Assembly: GCF_901709675.1 (NCBI RefSeq)
Contig: NC_051097.1
Span: 6,426,039 to 6,490,038, forward strand
Length of the DNA: 64,000 bases
Reading direction: 5' to 3'
Source: Syngnathus acus
Taxonomy: Eukaryota; Chordata; Actinopteri; Syngnathiformes; Syngnathidae
The notes under the pieces: model-generated
What the model was told of the DNA's origin: nothing
Databases searched by the model: none
Seen by the model: only the letters and a program-made list of their open reading frames with translations
Translations under genes and position numbers: made by a program
Part shown: in pieces, positions 24,427 to 41,054 of the stretch
Numbering within the stretch: the stretch's first letter is position 1
Layout: each line of letters begins with the position of its first letter

Positions 24427-24761
24427 ATCCTGGCCAGGTTATTACCTGGCAACATGTTCTTTGGGAGCCAATTCTCTTGTGCAGGCAGTGACATAAAGAG
24501 GACTAATAAATATCTTATGAGTCTGTGTTGAATCAAACCCATTTTTAAGGCCGGGGCTTGAAGCAGCACTGCATTCTTCTTTGGTGTTGTAAAAAACAAC
24601 ATTTGCTCGACCCGCTTCTTTCTTTCTCCTTTGACCTCCATCTCTCTCGCTCATCTATGCCCGGCACCACATACAGGAGCCCGTCTGTTTCCCTTCTGAA
24701 GGCCAACAAGTGAACGGGCCTTCACTTGCTGCACTCAAATGTGAGAGGGCAGAGTAAGAGA

Positions 24762-24779
24762 GGGGGGGGGGGGGGGGGG
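24762..24779. repeat. Poly-G run of 18
   Basis: Uninterrupted G run in a purine-rich stretch. It could form G-quadruplex structure and its length may be unreliable in assembly. Confidence 0.9.
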
Positions 24780-25048
24780 CAAACAGACCAACTTTGTGTT
24801 CCCAATGCACACACATAACAGTAGTCATATGACAACAAGGAGGCAGTGGAGAGGGAGGGGAGGAGGGGTAATGGTGGTAGTGGGTTGATGATGCGGCCCG
24901 CGGGCAAGAGATGTAGCTGTGCACTGAAAGCAATTATAGGTAGTATGCGTATTGTGTTCACTTACACATAGAACTTTTGAATTCTACACAGAGGGGTCAT
25001 AAAGGTCAAACACAATCTGCTCCAGGGTCAAACTGCCATTTTAGTAAG

Positions 25049-25330
25049 AGATGGGCGAGTATCGTGTATCAGTATCGGTGCCGATACCAGCCTCAGTATC
25101 AGTACTTGCAACAATGGCGCCTTATTGAGACCCTTTTCCAATTGGGAACTAGAAATTAGAAAATTTAGTAGAAAATTGCTGTTAGCCTAATGTAATTTCA
25201 AGGAAAATTGAAAATATAAAAATATAAAAACATAAAATGTTAAAATATAAAATATGTTTTAAAAAATATAAAACAATATGTATAAAAAATATACAAAATT
25301 ATTAAAATATTGGTATCGGTGAAAGCCGTT
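25049..25330. mobile_element. Degenerate hAT-like repeat with ATCGGTATC motifs
   Basis: It starts with GGGCGAGTATCGTGTATCAG and GTATCGGTGCCGATACCA and ends near TATTGGTATCGGTG. The centre is A/T-rich. Similar 'GGGCGATACC...GTATCGGT' repeats are common in fish. Boundaries and class are tentative. Confidence 0.45.
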
Positions 25331-25357
25331 ATACAAGTGCAAAATGAATTATTACTC

Positions 25358-25470
25358 TACTCCACGGCTCTTGCTCAGGATCACGTTGAGCTGAAGCCTA
25401 TCTCAGCTGATTTGGGCCGATCACAGGGAACGTACAAACGCGCATTCACATTGCCATTGAGTGCAAACTG
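25358..25470 (+). repeat. Fragment of the fish repeat seen at 17.6 kb
   Basis: GAGCTGAAGCCTATCTCAGC, then GGGCCGATCACAGGGAACGT, then CGCATTCACATTGCCATTGA resemble the inner part of the widespread repeat family (CCTATCCCAGCTGAC, CAATCGCAGGGCAC, ACCATTCACACTCAC). It is degenerate and lacks the 3' tail. Confidence 0.5.
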
Positions 25471-27976
25471 ATCCCATGTTGCCTGCACAGAAAGTCAAGC
25501 CAACAAACCACCATCAGTAACTCACCACTGTTTATAGTACAACAGCAAAACAATAAAACACTCAGTCCTAACTTTAATGGCCATGACTATTCCAGAGCTT
25601 CCACCATGGATGAGACTCAAGCAGTAAATACATGTCTACATGTGTCCACCTTGTGCCATCCTTGTTCTCGCAGCCTGTGCACAAACACGCCATTCTCAAC
25701 GCTAGCTGGCCTCGTGACTCAATGTGACTTGCTAGATTGATGAAAGGGGAACGCAGCATCAACAACATTAAACAAGGCATTATTGCAAAAAAGAAAGCTC
25801 GCCCCCCCCCCGCCACCAGCATCCCGTCCCCGCTTTTAAAACGGCCCACTGTTTTGGGAAAAGAACAGCGCCCGTCATTGTTGTCCATAATGAATGAGTT
25901 GCATCCCCACGTGTGCACACAGGCATCCATTTCTCCAGTCTGCTTTTAACGTTGCATAACCGACACGATATTAGGTACATGTACACCTGCTAATCCTATC
26001 CCAACCCTTACTTGACAAAAAAAAAGAAAAAAAAAAAAAATCAAAGAAAAATTGCACCGGGGGCCGTGCAATAAAATACTGAGTGCCCCAACTTCACAAA
26101 CGCTCAAAACTAAATTGGTTTATGCCAATTTCTTACGCTGGCTGCACAGGCGCCTGCTTACAAAAACAGGGCCCCAAGTGTTTGTAGATTTTGCAAGTAC
26201 ATAATTAAAAAAAATTTTATAATACTTGAAATCAGGCTTTGAGGCTAAATTCCACTTTTGGGTGGTCTTAGTGCTGATTTTTTGTCAGCTATGGAAAATT
26301 ATTTCCAAGAATCTCACTATTCAAAGCTATTTTCCCCAAATAACAATTAAACATTTGAGCTTTATTTACGCTGCATTGCATTTTGTCCAGAAGGCTAAAT
26401 CCAGCCGAGACTAACATAAAGCAAAGCACTTAGATTTGCTGCGATTATCAGGCACGAATGAATCTATGTTGATTAAAGAAGCTTTCAGAATAAATTAACA
26501 AAATAATCCACCAGAACAAACCCTCACGCTTTTGTATTTTCACAGCAGATTGTTTTTTTTTTTTAATTAAAGTTTTATCTTCCATTAGAGGTTACTCACA
26601 TGCTACTATAAAACAAATTCATGCTTTTGTTGGCCAAGTTAAATTAAATACACACCAAAATCCAACCTCTGGTCACTTTTTATATCTCTGAATTGTAAGG
26701 TGTCTGACAACTCTGCATTATCCAAAGTTTTGAAATGTGATCTCATTCTCATAAAACTCCCAACATGATGCTTTAGTAGCAGAATGGGACTTGTGGGGGT
26801 ACTTTGGAGCCCAATTAAGTACGTCTTAATAGCTGCAAAAGAATCAAAACGTAAACTTGCACAAAGTGTCGGATGGTGCAGAAAAATCGTCTGACCTATA
26901 TCTATTCTAATTTTGATGTTAAGTGGGCCCAACACGCAGCTCTGAGTCATCACTGCCAAGCAGGCTTTCTAGCTTGGGAGTGCTTGTACATGTTCTGTTC
27001 CTCTGAGCTCCGCACGGTTAAGCATACATTATGCTCATTAGCTGCAAAATAAGGCATCCCGCTTGTGTTTCAATCAAACAATGTCTGTGCTCCAATCCGG
27101 GATGACACCGATCAATCATCCGCCGGGTGGAACCATAAAATTGACTGTTTGCTTTTTTTGTCCCAGATTCCAGCGTGCACTTATAGAGCAATAACTCTAT
27201 ACAGAGACAGATAATTATAATAAGTTAGCGCGCCGCTAACATTTTTGCCTATATCATTTAATATCAGTGTAGCGTGTCAGCAAAGCTTGATGTTTATTTC
27301 AAAAATGAAAAATTTATGTATTCCCTCTGTTCGATTGCAAAAGTACGCCAATCTCTCTGGTGTTTGTCGGCTCCTAATTAGAGGGGCCGCTTCGCTACTC
27401 GCCGGCCGAGCATAACGAACAGCAACGTTCAATACGCAGCGCTCGGAAAGAAATCAAATTGTGATTTATTGGAATGAAACACGTTGAAATGAAGCTGCGC
27501 ATTTCTTGTTGACTGTTGCTCAGCCGCAGCGCCCGGCTTGTTTAAACTGTCAACAGTGTGAGCTGCAGACGTTAAAAATCACTTTGAAACTTCACAAAAC
27601 CTTGAAAGTCACCTTGACTTCTGCGTAACTGTAACACAAACATACGAAATATTTGTCACAAACATGAGCTTATCTGCTACGCCATGCGTTCGATATCCTC
27701 ATTTGAATTTGCCATTATCCCTTCGGGAAAAGCCGGTCGGCCGTGTTTATACTGAACAGGCTTACGAGTCACCTTGTGGCGGCTGTGCAACGCGGAAGAC
27801 AAGCGTAGTCGAGCGGAGCGAGCGGATTGATCGTGCTGCGCTAATGCGTTGCTCGTTCATCACGTACATTAATAATGTCCCTCCAGCAGTGGCTCGTCTC
27901 ACTTAGGAGGCCAGATTTCTCTCACATGGCTTCAGGAATTCTTTATCAACTGAATAATTACATGCTGTTGTATTTT

Positions 27977-28061
27977 CACTGGCGGAGCTAGAATTTTCTT
28001 CCTCGGAGGGGGGCCATTAGAGGGGCCCGCCCCCCCCCCCCCCCTTCTAACTCCGCCAGTG
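27977..28061. mobile_element. 85-bp MITE-like element with 16-bp inverted ends
   Basis: The termini are CACTGGCGGAGCTAGA at 27977-27992 and TCTAACTCCGCCAGTG at 28046-28061, complementary with one mismatch. The interior is GC-rich, with GGGGGGCC facing a long C run. Related single ends occur at 30664 and 38985, which makes a dispersed family. Confidence 0.7.
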
Positions 28062-30663
28062 ATTGTTATCTACCACAAAAGTTAAACATTTTATTTGATA
28101 TACCATCTTAAGGTTAGGTCATAATTTTCCACTATTGGACACAAAGTTCTCTCACTAACCCCTTTCTAAAAGATGCTGTCAGGTGGAGTATAGCGAGTAG
28201 CGAGAAGCTAGCTCGCGGCTATTCAAATGATGATGATTAAATGACATGTGAGCGCTTTTCTATGTGAGCCTGCTCTGTGCTCCCCACTGCAAAGCTTTCT
28301 TGTCAAATATCTCCTCAAGTACGATAGGGATAACCCTGCCATTGTGAAGATGTCAGCGGATGGTGCCAAGCAAAGTTAGAGCGGGCCCTCCAAACCCAGA
28401 GACAAAGGAAGTACAGTCATCTAAAAGTCACACACTTCCTCAGTGCCCAACTGGTCTAGATACTCAAACGTTAAATGCCAGTCATACCATTTGTTTACTT
28501 GAACAGTGGAACACTGAAGTTATACAATTGACAACTCAGTAAAAATGAATGAAAGGATTTTTCTTTGTGACCTTTTTGCAGCCGTATTTCAAACTATCAC
28601 GGTGGCGTCATACAAGACGTCAGCGTATTGTGTTAAATTCCAGTCACAAGCATCAAAGGATTATTTCACCTTTTTTTTTTTTTACTTAACATATTTCAAA
28701 GGTTTTATGTGTTGTGCGTGTATCTGTGAAGTCACAAAGTGTCAGCATAGATTATCAGTTCAGCATCTGTGAAATATTTTTTTTTCCTAAAGTTATTCTA
28801 AAAGATGCTCTGATGTCCCAAAGGGTTCAAAGGGTTTGTTTGGCTAACAATAGCTTAAACACTTTTATGCTAGTTGCAGCTTGAGCGCGGAAATATTCGA
28901 ACATTTCCTCGAGGCAAATTATTTGAAAATACAAATAAATCAAATTGTGTTCGACCTTTGACTTTGTACTGAAATGATTGCCGCACTAGCATATTTTCCC
29001 CACTGGATGCATGAACACTGCATGCCCTATAGCGCAAGTCAATGCTAACCGGAACAAATCAAACGCAAGCCTGCGACTGTGACGCCTCATTCATCAACAC
29101 ACAACACGATGGATAAAACCTGTGCTGTTCATTTTTCTTCCTACAATTATATTCATTCCTAAAAAAAAAATACATTTTGCATTGGGACTTATCGCTAACA
29201 CCGATGCACATTAGCAGGATTGTACCAGATGTGTCCGCTTCAGTAACACATCCTGCTATACTGTACTTTTTTTTTTAATCAATATAATTCTTGATGACCT
29301 AGATAGGTTTGTTGACTCACTGTAATCTCACCATCATGTTTGTGTACATATTTTGACATCCACCAACCAGCCATTTAGTAGCCAGCCATTCACTGCTGTA
29401 GGGATAAACACATGCTTTGAACAGCAGAGGGAGGATTGGAAAATTGTGTGAAGAAAAAAAAAAAAAGTACGTTAGCTAAAGTACCACCTTGTCATATACC
29501 TAAGCACTCATGATACATTAAGACGCCTGCCTGCCAACACCTGCTATTTATTCCTCACCAAGCTGTCCAATTTACATCTGAATTCCATAATTGACAATAG
29601 TAGTGGATGTGACAGTCTGCAAGACATGTGAAATGGTGTCAGCAATGATGCGCGTTAGCATTTTGTTGTTAAGGTCAGCACTGCTCCAACTTTTAATGAG
29701 GATATGATGAAGGTCAGCATTTTCTTTTTTCCTTTATAGTTGTTTGCACTCTTGGCAATGTATTCTCTTACAATTATCTAATGTGGTGCAACTTCAAAAG
29801 CTGAAGAAATGCAGTTGCTGCATTTTTATTATTTTTTTAAAGGATTTTTTGCATAGCTTTAACATCTGTGCCTGTCTGTCATTGAGTGAATAGAATCAGG
29901 TGCCTGAAGCTCGAAAACCAACTTCTCAATTTGTGTGGAGATGCTTTGTTGCAGTTTATAGGTAGGCAAAGTTTAGGTCTGCCAAAAAAAAAAAAAAACA
30001 TCGGGCCAAAGCATGATTTCCCGTTTGTGACTCTGCCAATAGAGAACAGCCTGTCTCATTACAGAATATACCGATTTGCCCACAGGCCATCCCTGCACCA
30101 GCAAAGCAGAACTATATTAACATCCTACAATATATTGCACTTCAATATTTCTTAAGAAGAAAACCTCTAACTCCCAACTAATATAAACCGCAAATAACCA
30201 AAATGAAACTAGATCCCATAGAAAATATTTGTACTTTCCAATAATCCCAGAGCTGCTGGATAACATAACAAAAGTCTGCAAGCGGAGCGGGCTGGCTTCA
30301 TTGCTTCATTAAAGTGTGGGAGGCACCTGTCATTTTCCCTCAGGACAGTAAATAAAGAATTTTTACTTGACTGCAGTCAAAGAACAGCAGACAATATCCA
30401 GAGGTGTACATGCTGTTTTCTCAAAAAGAAACTCGTTTTGCAAAGCTGCTTTTTCCAGCCCGTGTTTCGACATAGTATCTCTGACCTTGATCGTGTCTTG
30501 TGTATTTGTGGCACCAACCAGTCAATGTTTTAGAGCATACAGCCATTTAAAAAATGATAGTTTATAATCTTAGCCTTACTTCCATGATGAGAATCTTCAA
30601 AATGATCCAAATCGGTGTATTAGTGGAGCGGAAATGTGCCAGGACACGTGTTTCACCAAGCGA

Positions 30664-30715
30664 CACTGGCAGAGCTAGAGGGGGGCCTGCGGGGGCACTG
30701 TCCCCCCCCCCCCCG
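30664..30715 (+). repeat. One end of the CACTGGCGGAGCTAGA family
   Basis: CACTGGCAGAGCTAGAGG is followed by a GC-rich stretch and GCACTGTCCCCC with a run of 14 C. It matches the revcomp of 38930-38985 over about 50 bp. No second end is visible nearby. Confidence 0.65.
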
Positions 30716-30915
30716 GAAATATGCTTGAAACCCCAGATGCCAGACCAGATAATTAGCTTTTGGGTTTTCCAGTATTGCGATTTTTCAGGGATTTTTTGTT
30801 TCCACATTTCCCATGTCATGAATGCATTCCGCAGTTAGCTAATTAGTAGCGTGATGAACCAATCTCTCGTGGAATGTAAAAATTCATGTATTTTATCTTT
30901 TGTGTTTTACCAGAC

Positions 30916-31429
30916 TCTAAGAAGAATTTGCAACCCTGTGAAGATAAGTCTCACTCTGGGGTGGATGATTGCGGTGAGCTGACTGGGAGGAGGCAACACA
31001 GGAGCCATGCGGGGATGGAGTGAGAGAATTTTCCCGATCACACCCGTCAAGCCCAAACACTTCCTCCACTGACATAAGCCGAAGGTAGTCCGCCTTCCTC
31101 CAGCGATTCTCCTTGAGGGGAGCCCCTGCTATGATCCCCATCTCCCTCGGCTTGAGCAGGCAGTCGAACCTCAGTGCAAGGCACTGTGTGGGCATCCCAC
31201 AAGTCTGGGTTTTGCCCACACGGGACTCACAGACTGCCCCGGAGGAAGAAGAATGAGACACTTCTGAGTCACTCATTTCTGCGGAGGCTCTTCTGGCTCG
31301 TTCTGACGTAGCACCTTCTACCGACAATCCTCGACCCCCTCCAAAGTTCCCATCACTTCTTCTCTGCAATTAGTTCACCCGTCAAGCGTCAGCACGAGTT
31401 CCTTCGCGCTCACCACGTGGTGGAGGACC
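30916..31429 (+). other. gnaz: Probable 5' UTR of gnaz
   Basis: Sequence just upstream of the gnaz start codon, less AT-rich than the DNA before it. A possible splice acceptor (TTTACCAG) ends at 30912, so this may be the 5' part of the first coding exon after a noncoding exon. A 150-codon open frame runs antisense at 30917-31369 (Ser/Arg-rich, no motif), probably by chance. Confidence 0.4.
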
Positions 31430-37111
<5,682 letters not shown>

Positions 37112-38740
37112 GACTCGACGTTTGGTTGGCGGGTGGGTAGTTGGTTTAGCTCGCCGATGAAGTGCAAGAATGACAGGAAAAAAAATGCAAATGAGAAAGG
37201 AAGGACGGTGAGGATTGAAATGTTTTAGTGGGGACAAAGACGAGATTTTTTTTTGCACCGAATATGCAGACACCCACACAGATAAACACCTTTTCTGTTT
37301 TGCTCACACAAGATTAAGACGTGGCAACACTAGACATGTACGACAGTTTCCCCACCTGCCTGCCAAACAGAAGACAAAATACTCGCCGGGTGGCTTTTTT
37401 GTTCATTTTGTCTCAATTATTTTGTTTGCCTGAGGACATTTAATGCTGCTTTACAGGACACATTGAAGGCAAAAATCAAGGTTCTATTTGTTTTTGTTTT
37501 TTGGTCACTTTTAACAATGAGAGTTAGTGAAGGAGCTCGTGTCTCTAGTCGGGAAGCAAAACGTGGGTAGGCATGATGTCACAGGGTCTTTGCCTAAAAG
37601 AAGAAACTGCCACAGTTTAAAAAAATATTTTCTAAGCACTATTTCTGTTCTTCTCCACCAAACTCTATAAAGGCTGTTCTGTTCCTCTTTTTGCTTTTTT
37701 GTGCATTGAAAAAAAATATATGTATGACAAACCTGCCTTTTATAGCAGGCCACTGACTTACCAGGAGTGTTAGCGTCAAGTGTTCACCATGATAATTCGA
37801 CTTTCCAGCAAAGACGACAAAAACAGTGCCAAGATCAGTTTGTAAATAAAACATTGATGACAATTATTTTTTTCTTTTGTTTTTCTGGGGGAAAAAAAAT
37901 TACCTTAAAACATGCATGATTTTGTTACTTTGGGATACTACTCTATTTTCCTTGGAATTTTCTTTTTGTTTTCTTAGGTTTGCAAAGTATATTCCCAAAA
38001 ATATATATTGAAGTCAAACACTGTGTAAGATTGTACAGCTGTCAAGAGAGGAATCTATTGAAGAGTTCTATCGGGGATGCTACGCTGGTTAAAAAAAAAA
38101 AAAAAAAAAATGATAATAGGGTCAAGTCTCATTCGTGAAAATGAGAAAAGGAAAAAGGACAATGGAAAAATATGAAAAAGACGACGCAAAGTTCAATCTT
38201 CCTTGCATTCTCTAAGTGGAAATTGTCCAACAGTTGGTATGATGTGTAAATATACTGTCCGGTACACTCTTTGTCAAAACAAATAATAATAGTGGTTGAG
38301 TTGGGAGGACTGCAAGAGACAAAGAGAGAAAGAGAGCGAAAGAGAAGGAGAAAGGGGAATTCCATTTTGCTCCTCCTCTTTACCCTTCCTTTCGGTTTAT
38401 GATGTGCCAACAACCGAGCTAAGGGCTTCACGCTTGACTTTACAGGATGTCCACTTTGAGAAAAAAAAACAGTACAATTAAAACGAAATGAAAAAGGATA
38501 ACTACAAATAAAACAACTTATGCAAATTTTCATGGTGTTGTAACTGTGTTTTTTGACAGTGACTTTGTCTTGTCCACAACTATGCAGCATCAAGTGAATG
38601 GCAACTGGGAACTTACTGTCCAAAATCATGGAATGAGCACTGTTTGTCCCCTTGTGGACAATGAAACTGCCGGGGCACAACTAATTGCCACGTCAAGAAT
38701 GTAATTAAATTACTCCTGAATAAATGTGGCCTCTTTGTGA
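37112..38740 (+). other. gnaz: gnaz 3' UTR
   Basis: Noncoding sequence after the gnaz stop. AATAAA occurs at 37845-37850 and 38719-38724, so short (about 0.75 kb) and long (about 1.6 kb) UTR forms are possible. Open frames inside are short or antisense without motifs. Confidence 0.6.
38719..38724 (+). terminator. gnaz: Candidate distal polyA signal of gnaz
   Basis: AATAAA about 1.6 kb after the stop codon. The proximal alternative is at 37845-37850. Confidence 0.45.
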
Positions 38741-38929
38741 TGAAGTGACAACATACAGTGCCATGCAGGTCACTGGGGGCAAGGATAAAAAATATATATA
38801 TCTATAAACCCCAAAATATTATCAAAAAAAACACTGATAAAGATTTATTATAAGTCCCCTACAAGAGACAAGTGGAAATGTTAAAAAAAATCCCGAAAAA
38901 AAATCTGGTCTTGCTTATTCAAAAGGATG

Positions 38930-38985
38930 GGGTGGGGGGCGGGGGGGAGGCAGTGCCCCGTGGGCCCCCTCTAGCTCCGCCAGTG
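38930..38985 (-). repeat. One end of the CACTGGCGGAGCTAGA family, reverse orientation
   Basis: It ends in GGGCCCCCTCTAGCTCCGCCAGTG (last bases at 38985). Its reverse complement matches 30664-30714, including the GCACTG block and the adjacent C-rich run. Confidence 0.65.
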
Positions 38986-39863
38986 ATTCAGGTCTTTGGT
39001 GCAAATCATCAACATCCTGGTTCATAAATAACATTGCACACACCAGCTGTGTTCCAATAAATGGCTCATTTTGTGTTCATTTTTTGAAATGAATGCTCCA
39101 CAAAGTGAATTAGGCCTGCGGTTTATGCTTTTACGGACTGGTTTGGACAATGCTGTGTTGATAAATAAAACCCACTTGGACAAACACAAACACAAATTGG
39201 ACAGTTCTGCGCAGCCTCGTGAACATCATGTGGAGAGCATCAGCGCCAAACATAAAATTTAAAAAAAGTGCGACGCAGCTCCAAAACAAAAAGCAACTGC
39301 AACTGAACCAAGGATAAAAACAACCATTGGGACAGGATTTATTTCCCAGATGGTGTTTTGGTCACAAGGGGGTGCTGATGTTCAACCAGAGGGAAATTCC
39401 ACTAGTCAAATAATGACAATCTTTTCACGGATTCCTTTTTCTGTAGAAGGCTGAGGCTAATATTGCCCCTCCTCCTTCAAATTCATTTGGTACAGAGAAA
39501 ATATAATTGCGATATAATAGCATTAACAACCTTCCTCAATTTATTTGAGCATTTTTAAATAGTAAATAGATGCCAGCAAGCCCTTTTTTTCTTTTTTTTT
39601 AATGACAATGCTCAACATTTATCCCTATAATAATAATAGTTGTATCCCCAAAAACAAGCCTTGTAAAGCCAGGCCTCAAATATCTTGTGAATTTGCTTGT
39701 TTGTTCTAATCATACCTCTCTGCTTCATCCAGCTGAAATGTTCTCAGCTTGGTCTCTAAACTTCCATATCTCCACCTTCATGCAGATTGCCTGATGAGTT
39801 AAAAAAAAAAACCATTTGTACCATGTACGTCACTGTTTCACCATATAGATGCAATAACATGTG

Positions 39864-39877
39864 TCCGTTAGGTGGCA
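39864..39877 (+). promoter_or_regulatory. Weak CTCF-like motif
   Basis: CCGTTAGGTGGCAG has the core AGGTGGCAG intact and two departures from the CCASYAG consensus. It lies between gnaz and slc5a1. Low-confidence candidate. Confidence 0.25.
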
Positions 39878-39990
39878 GCATTCACCTTCACACGGCAGTG
39901 AGCTCAAAGCACGCAAGCAAAATCAAAATAGCAACAACAATGATGTGTGTATTAGTGGACGCTCCATCATTGTGCCTTGTTAAAGTCCAC

Positions 39991-40050
39991 CTTCACAATT
40001 GACGTATTTTATCTGGCCACCTTCACAATTGACGTATTTTATCTGGCCAC
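39991..40050. repeat. Perfect 30-bp tandem duplication
   Basis: The unit starting CTTCACAATTGACG and ending ATCTGGCCAC occurs twice in a row without a mismatch (39991-40020 and 40021-40050). Confidence 0.97.
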
Positions 40051-40523
40051 AGCGTCGCCGGTGACGAGCACTTTTGCAAAAATGCTGCTGCTGATGAAAA
40101 AATGCTCAAATCAATTCAGGAAGGATGTTATGTTATGTTAGTAATTATGTTTTCTCTGCACGAAATTAATTTGAAGAGGGAGGATGGGGGGCAATATTAG
40201 CTTTAGCCTCTTCCGCATGTTCTGAACCGTGAACGCTGTTTACCTAGCTGACACCATTCTTAACAATATTGGATCATATTGTCTTTGTTGCTTTGTTTCC
40301 TTGTTTGCAGTCAGTTTTGAAATAAAAACGTGTTCCTTACTTCTGCTACAGTAGCATTTTTAATGAAGCTATGGAGTTGACTGAAGGCCGGACCTCTCAC
40401 TGCTTCCTGTACGCGCGCAACCTATCTTGTTCTTTATCAGTAATATTCAAATTGGCCTATAAAAATAAGTTATTTACCTATCCATTCTTTCCTCCTTTTC
40501 AGTGATGTCATATTTCAGTCGTT

Positions 40524-40611
40524 TTCAATCTGGTTCTCGGGGTACTGCATGTTTTTGAATTGCGTCAGGGAGACATCGAAACCATGCAGGACCCCGAGAA
40601 CCAGGATTGAA
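40524..40611. repeat. Imperfect inverted repeat with 28-bp arms
   Basis: Left arm 40524-40551 (starts TTCAATCTGGTTCTCGGGG) and right arm 40583-40611 (starts CATGCAGGACCCCGAGAACC) pair with one bulge and one mismatch around a loop of about 31 bases. It may be a miniature transposon or a simple palindrome. Confidence 0.85.
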
Positions 40612-41054
40612 GACCATCACGTTTTGATTGATGAACATGCCTGAGTTTTTAACATAAAACGAAATACCTCTGAGAGTCCACTCTGTAATTTAATTTTACT
40701 GATTGAGTCAAGTTTTTAGTGTTTTACACATAATAGCTAAGTTTTGTTGTTAAGTGATTTGTATATTGGCTGCTTTTATCTGCTTTTATCTGTTCTGTGC
40801 TTTGTTCACAGGAAGTCCCAGCATATATTTCCTTGAGTGTTGATGATTAACAACTTTTGCCCTCAGTGAACACAGCCACACGTAATGACTGGATCGACTC
40901 TCAACTGACATCATCTCATGTCACCCTACTAGCCCCTTCGAATATTCTCACGCTTGACCCCGCACACCTGCAGCACAGGTCGGGTAAAGGTTCATTTAGA
41001 AGATTACAGGTGCTTCACTCAGACACTTGTGCGTGAGTGGCGGACAGCTTCAAG

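Larger units (their letters stand above)
16700..30900. other. 14-kb gene-poor interval
   Basis: Between the sppl3 promoter and gnaz I find no coding exon on either strand. The interval holds old interspersed repeats (entries at 17490, 25049, 25358, 27977 and 30664), microsatellites, a 21-bp-arm hairpin at 22792 and many homopolymers. Noncoding first exons or enhancers of gnaz could lie here but cannot be seen from sequence alone. Confidence 0.65.
38990..40870. other. Spacer between gnaz and slc5a1
   Basis: No coding exon recognised. It contains a CTCF-like motif (39864-39877), a perfect 30-bp tandem duplication (39991-40050) and a hairpin (40524-40611), each listed separately. Confidence 0.65.

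Noticed and set aside
38129-38680. 183-codon minus-strand frame in the gnaz 3' UTR
   Set aside because: Phe/Ser-rich, antisense to an A-rich UTR, no motif.
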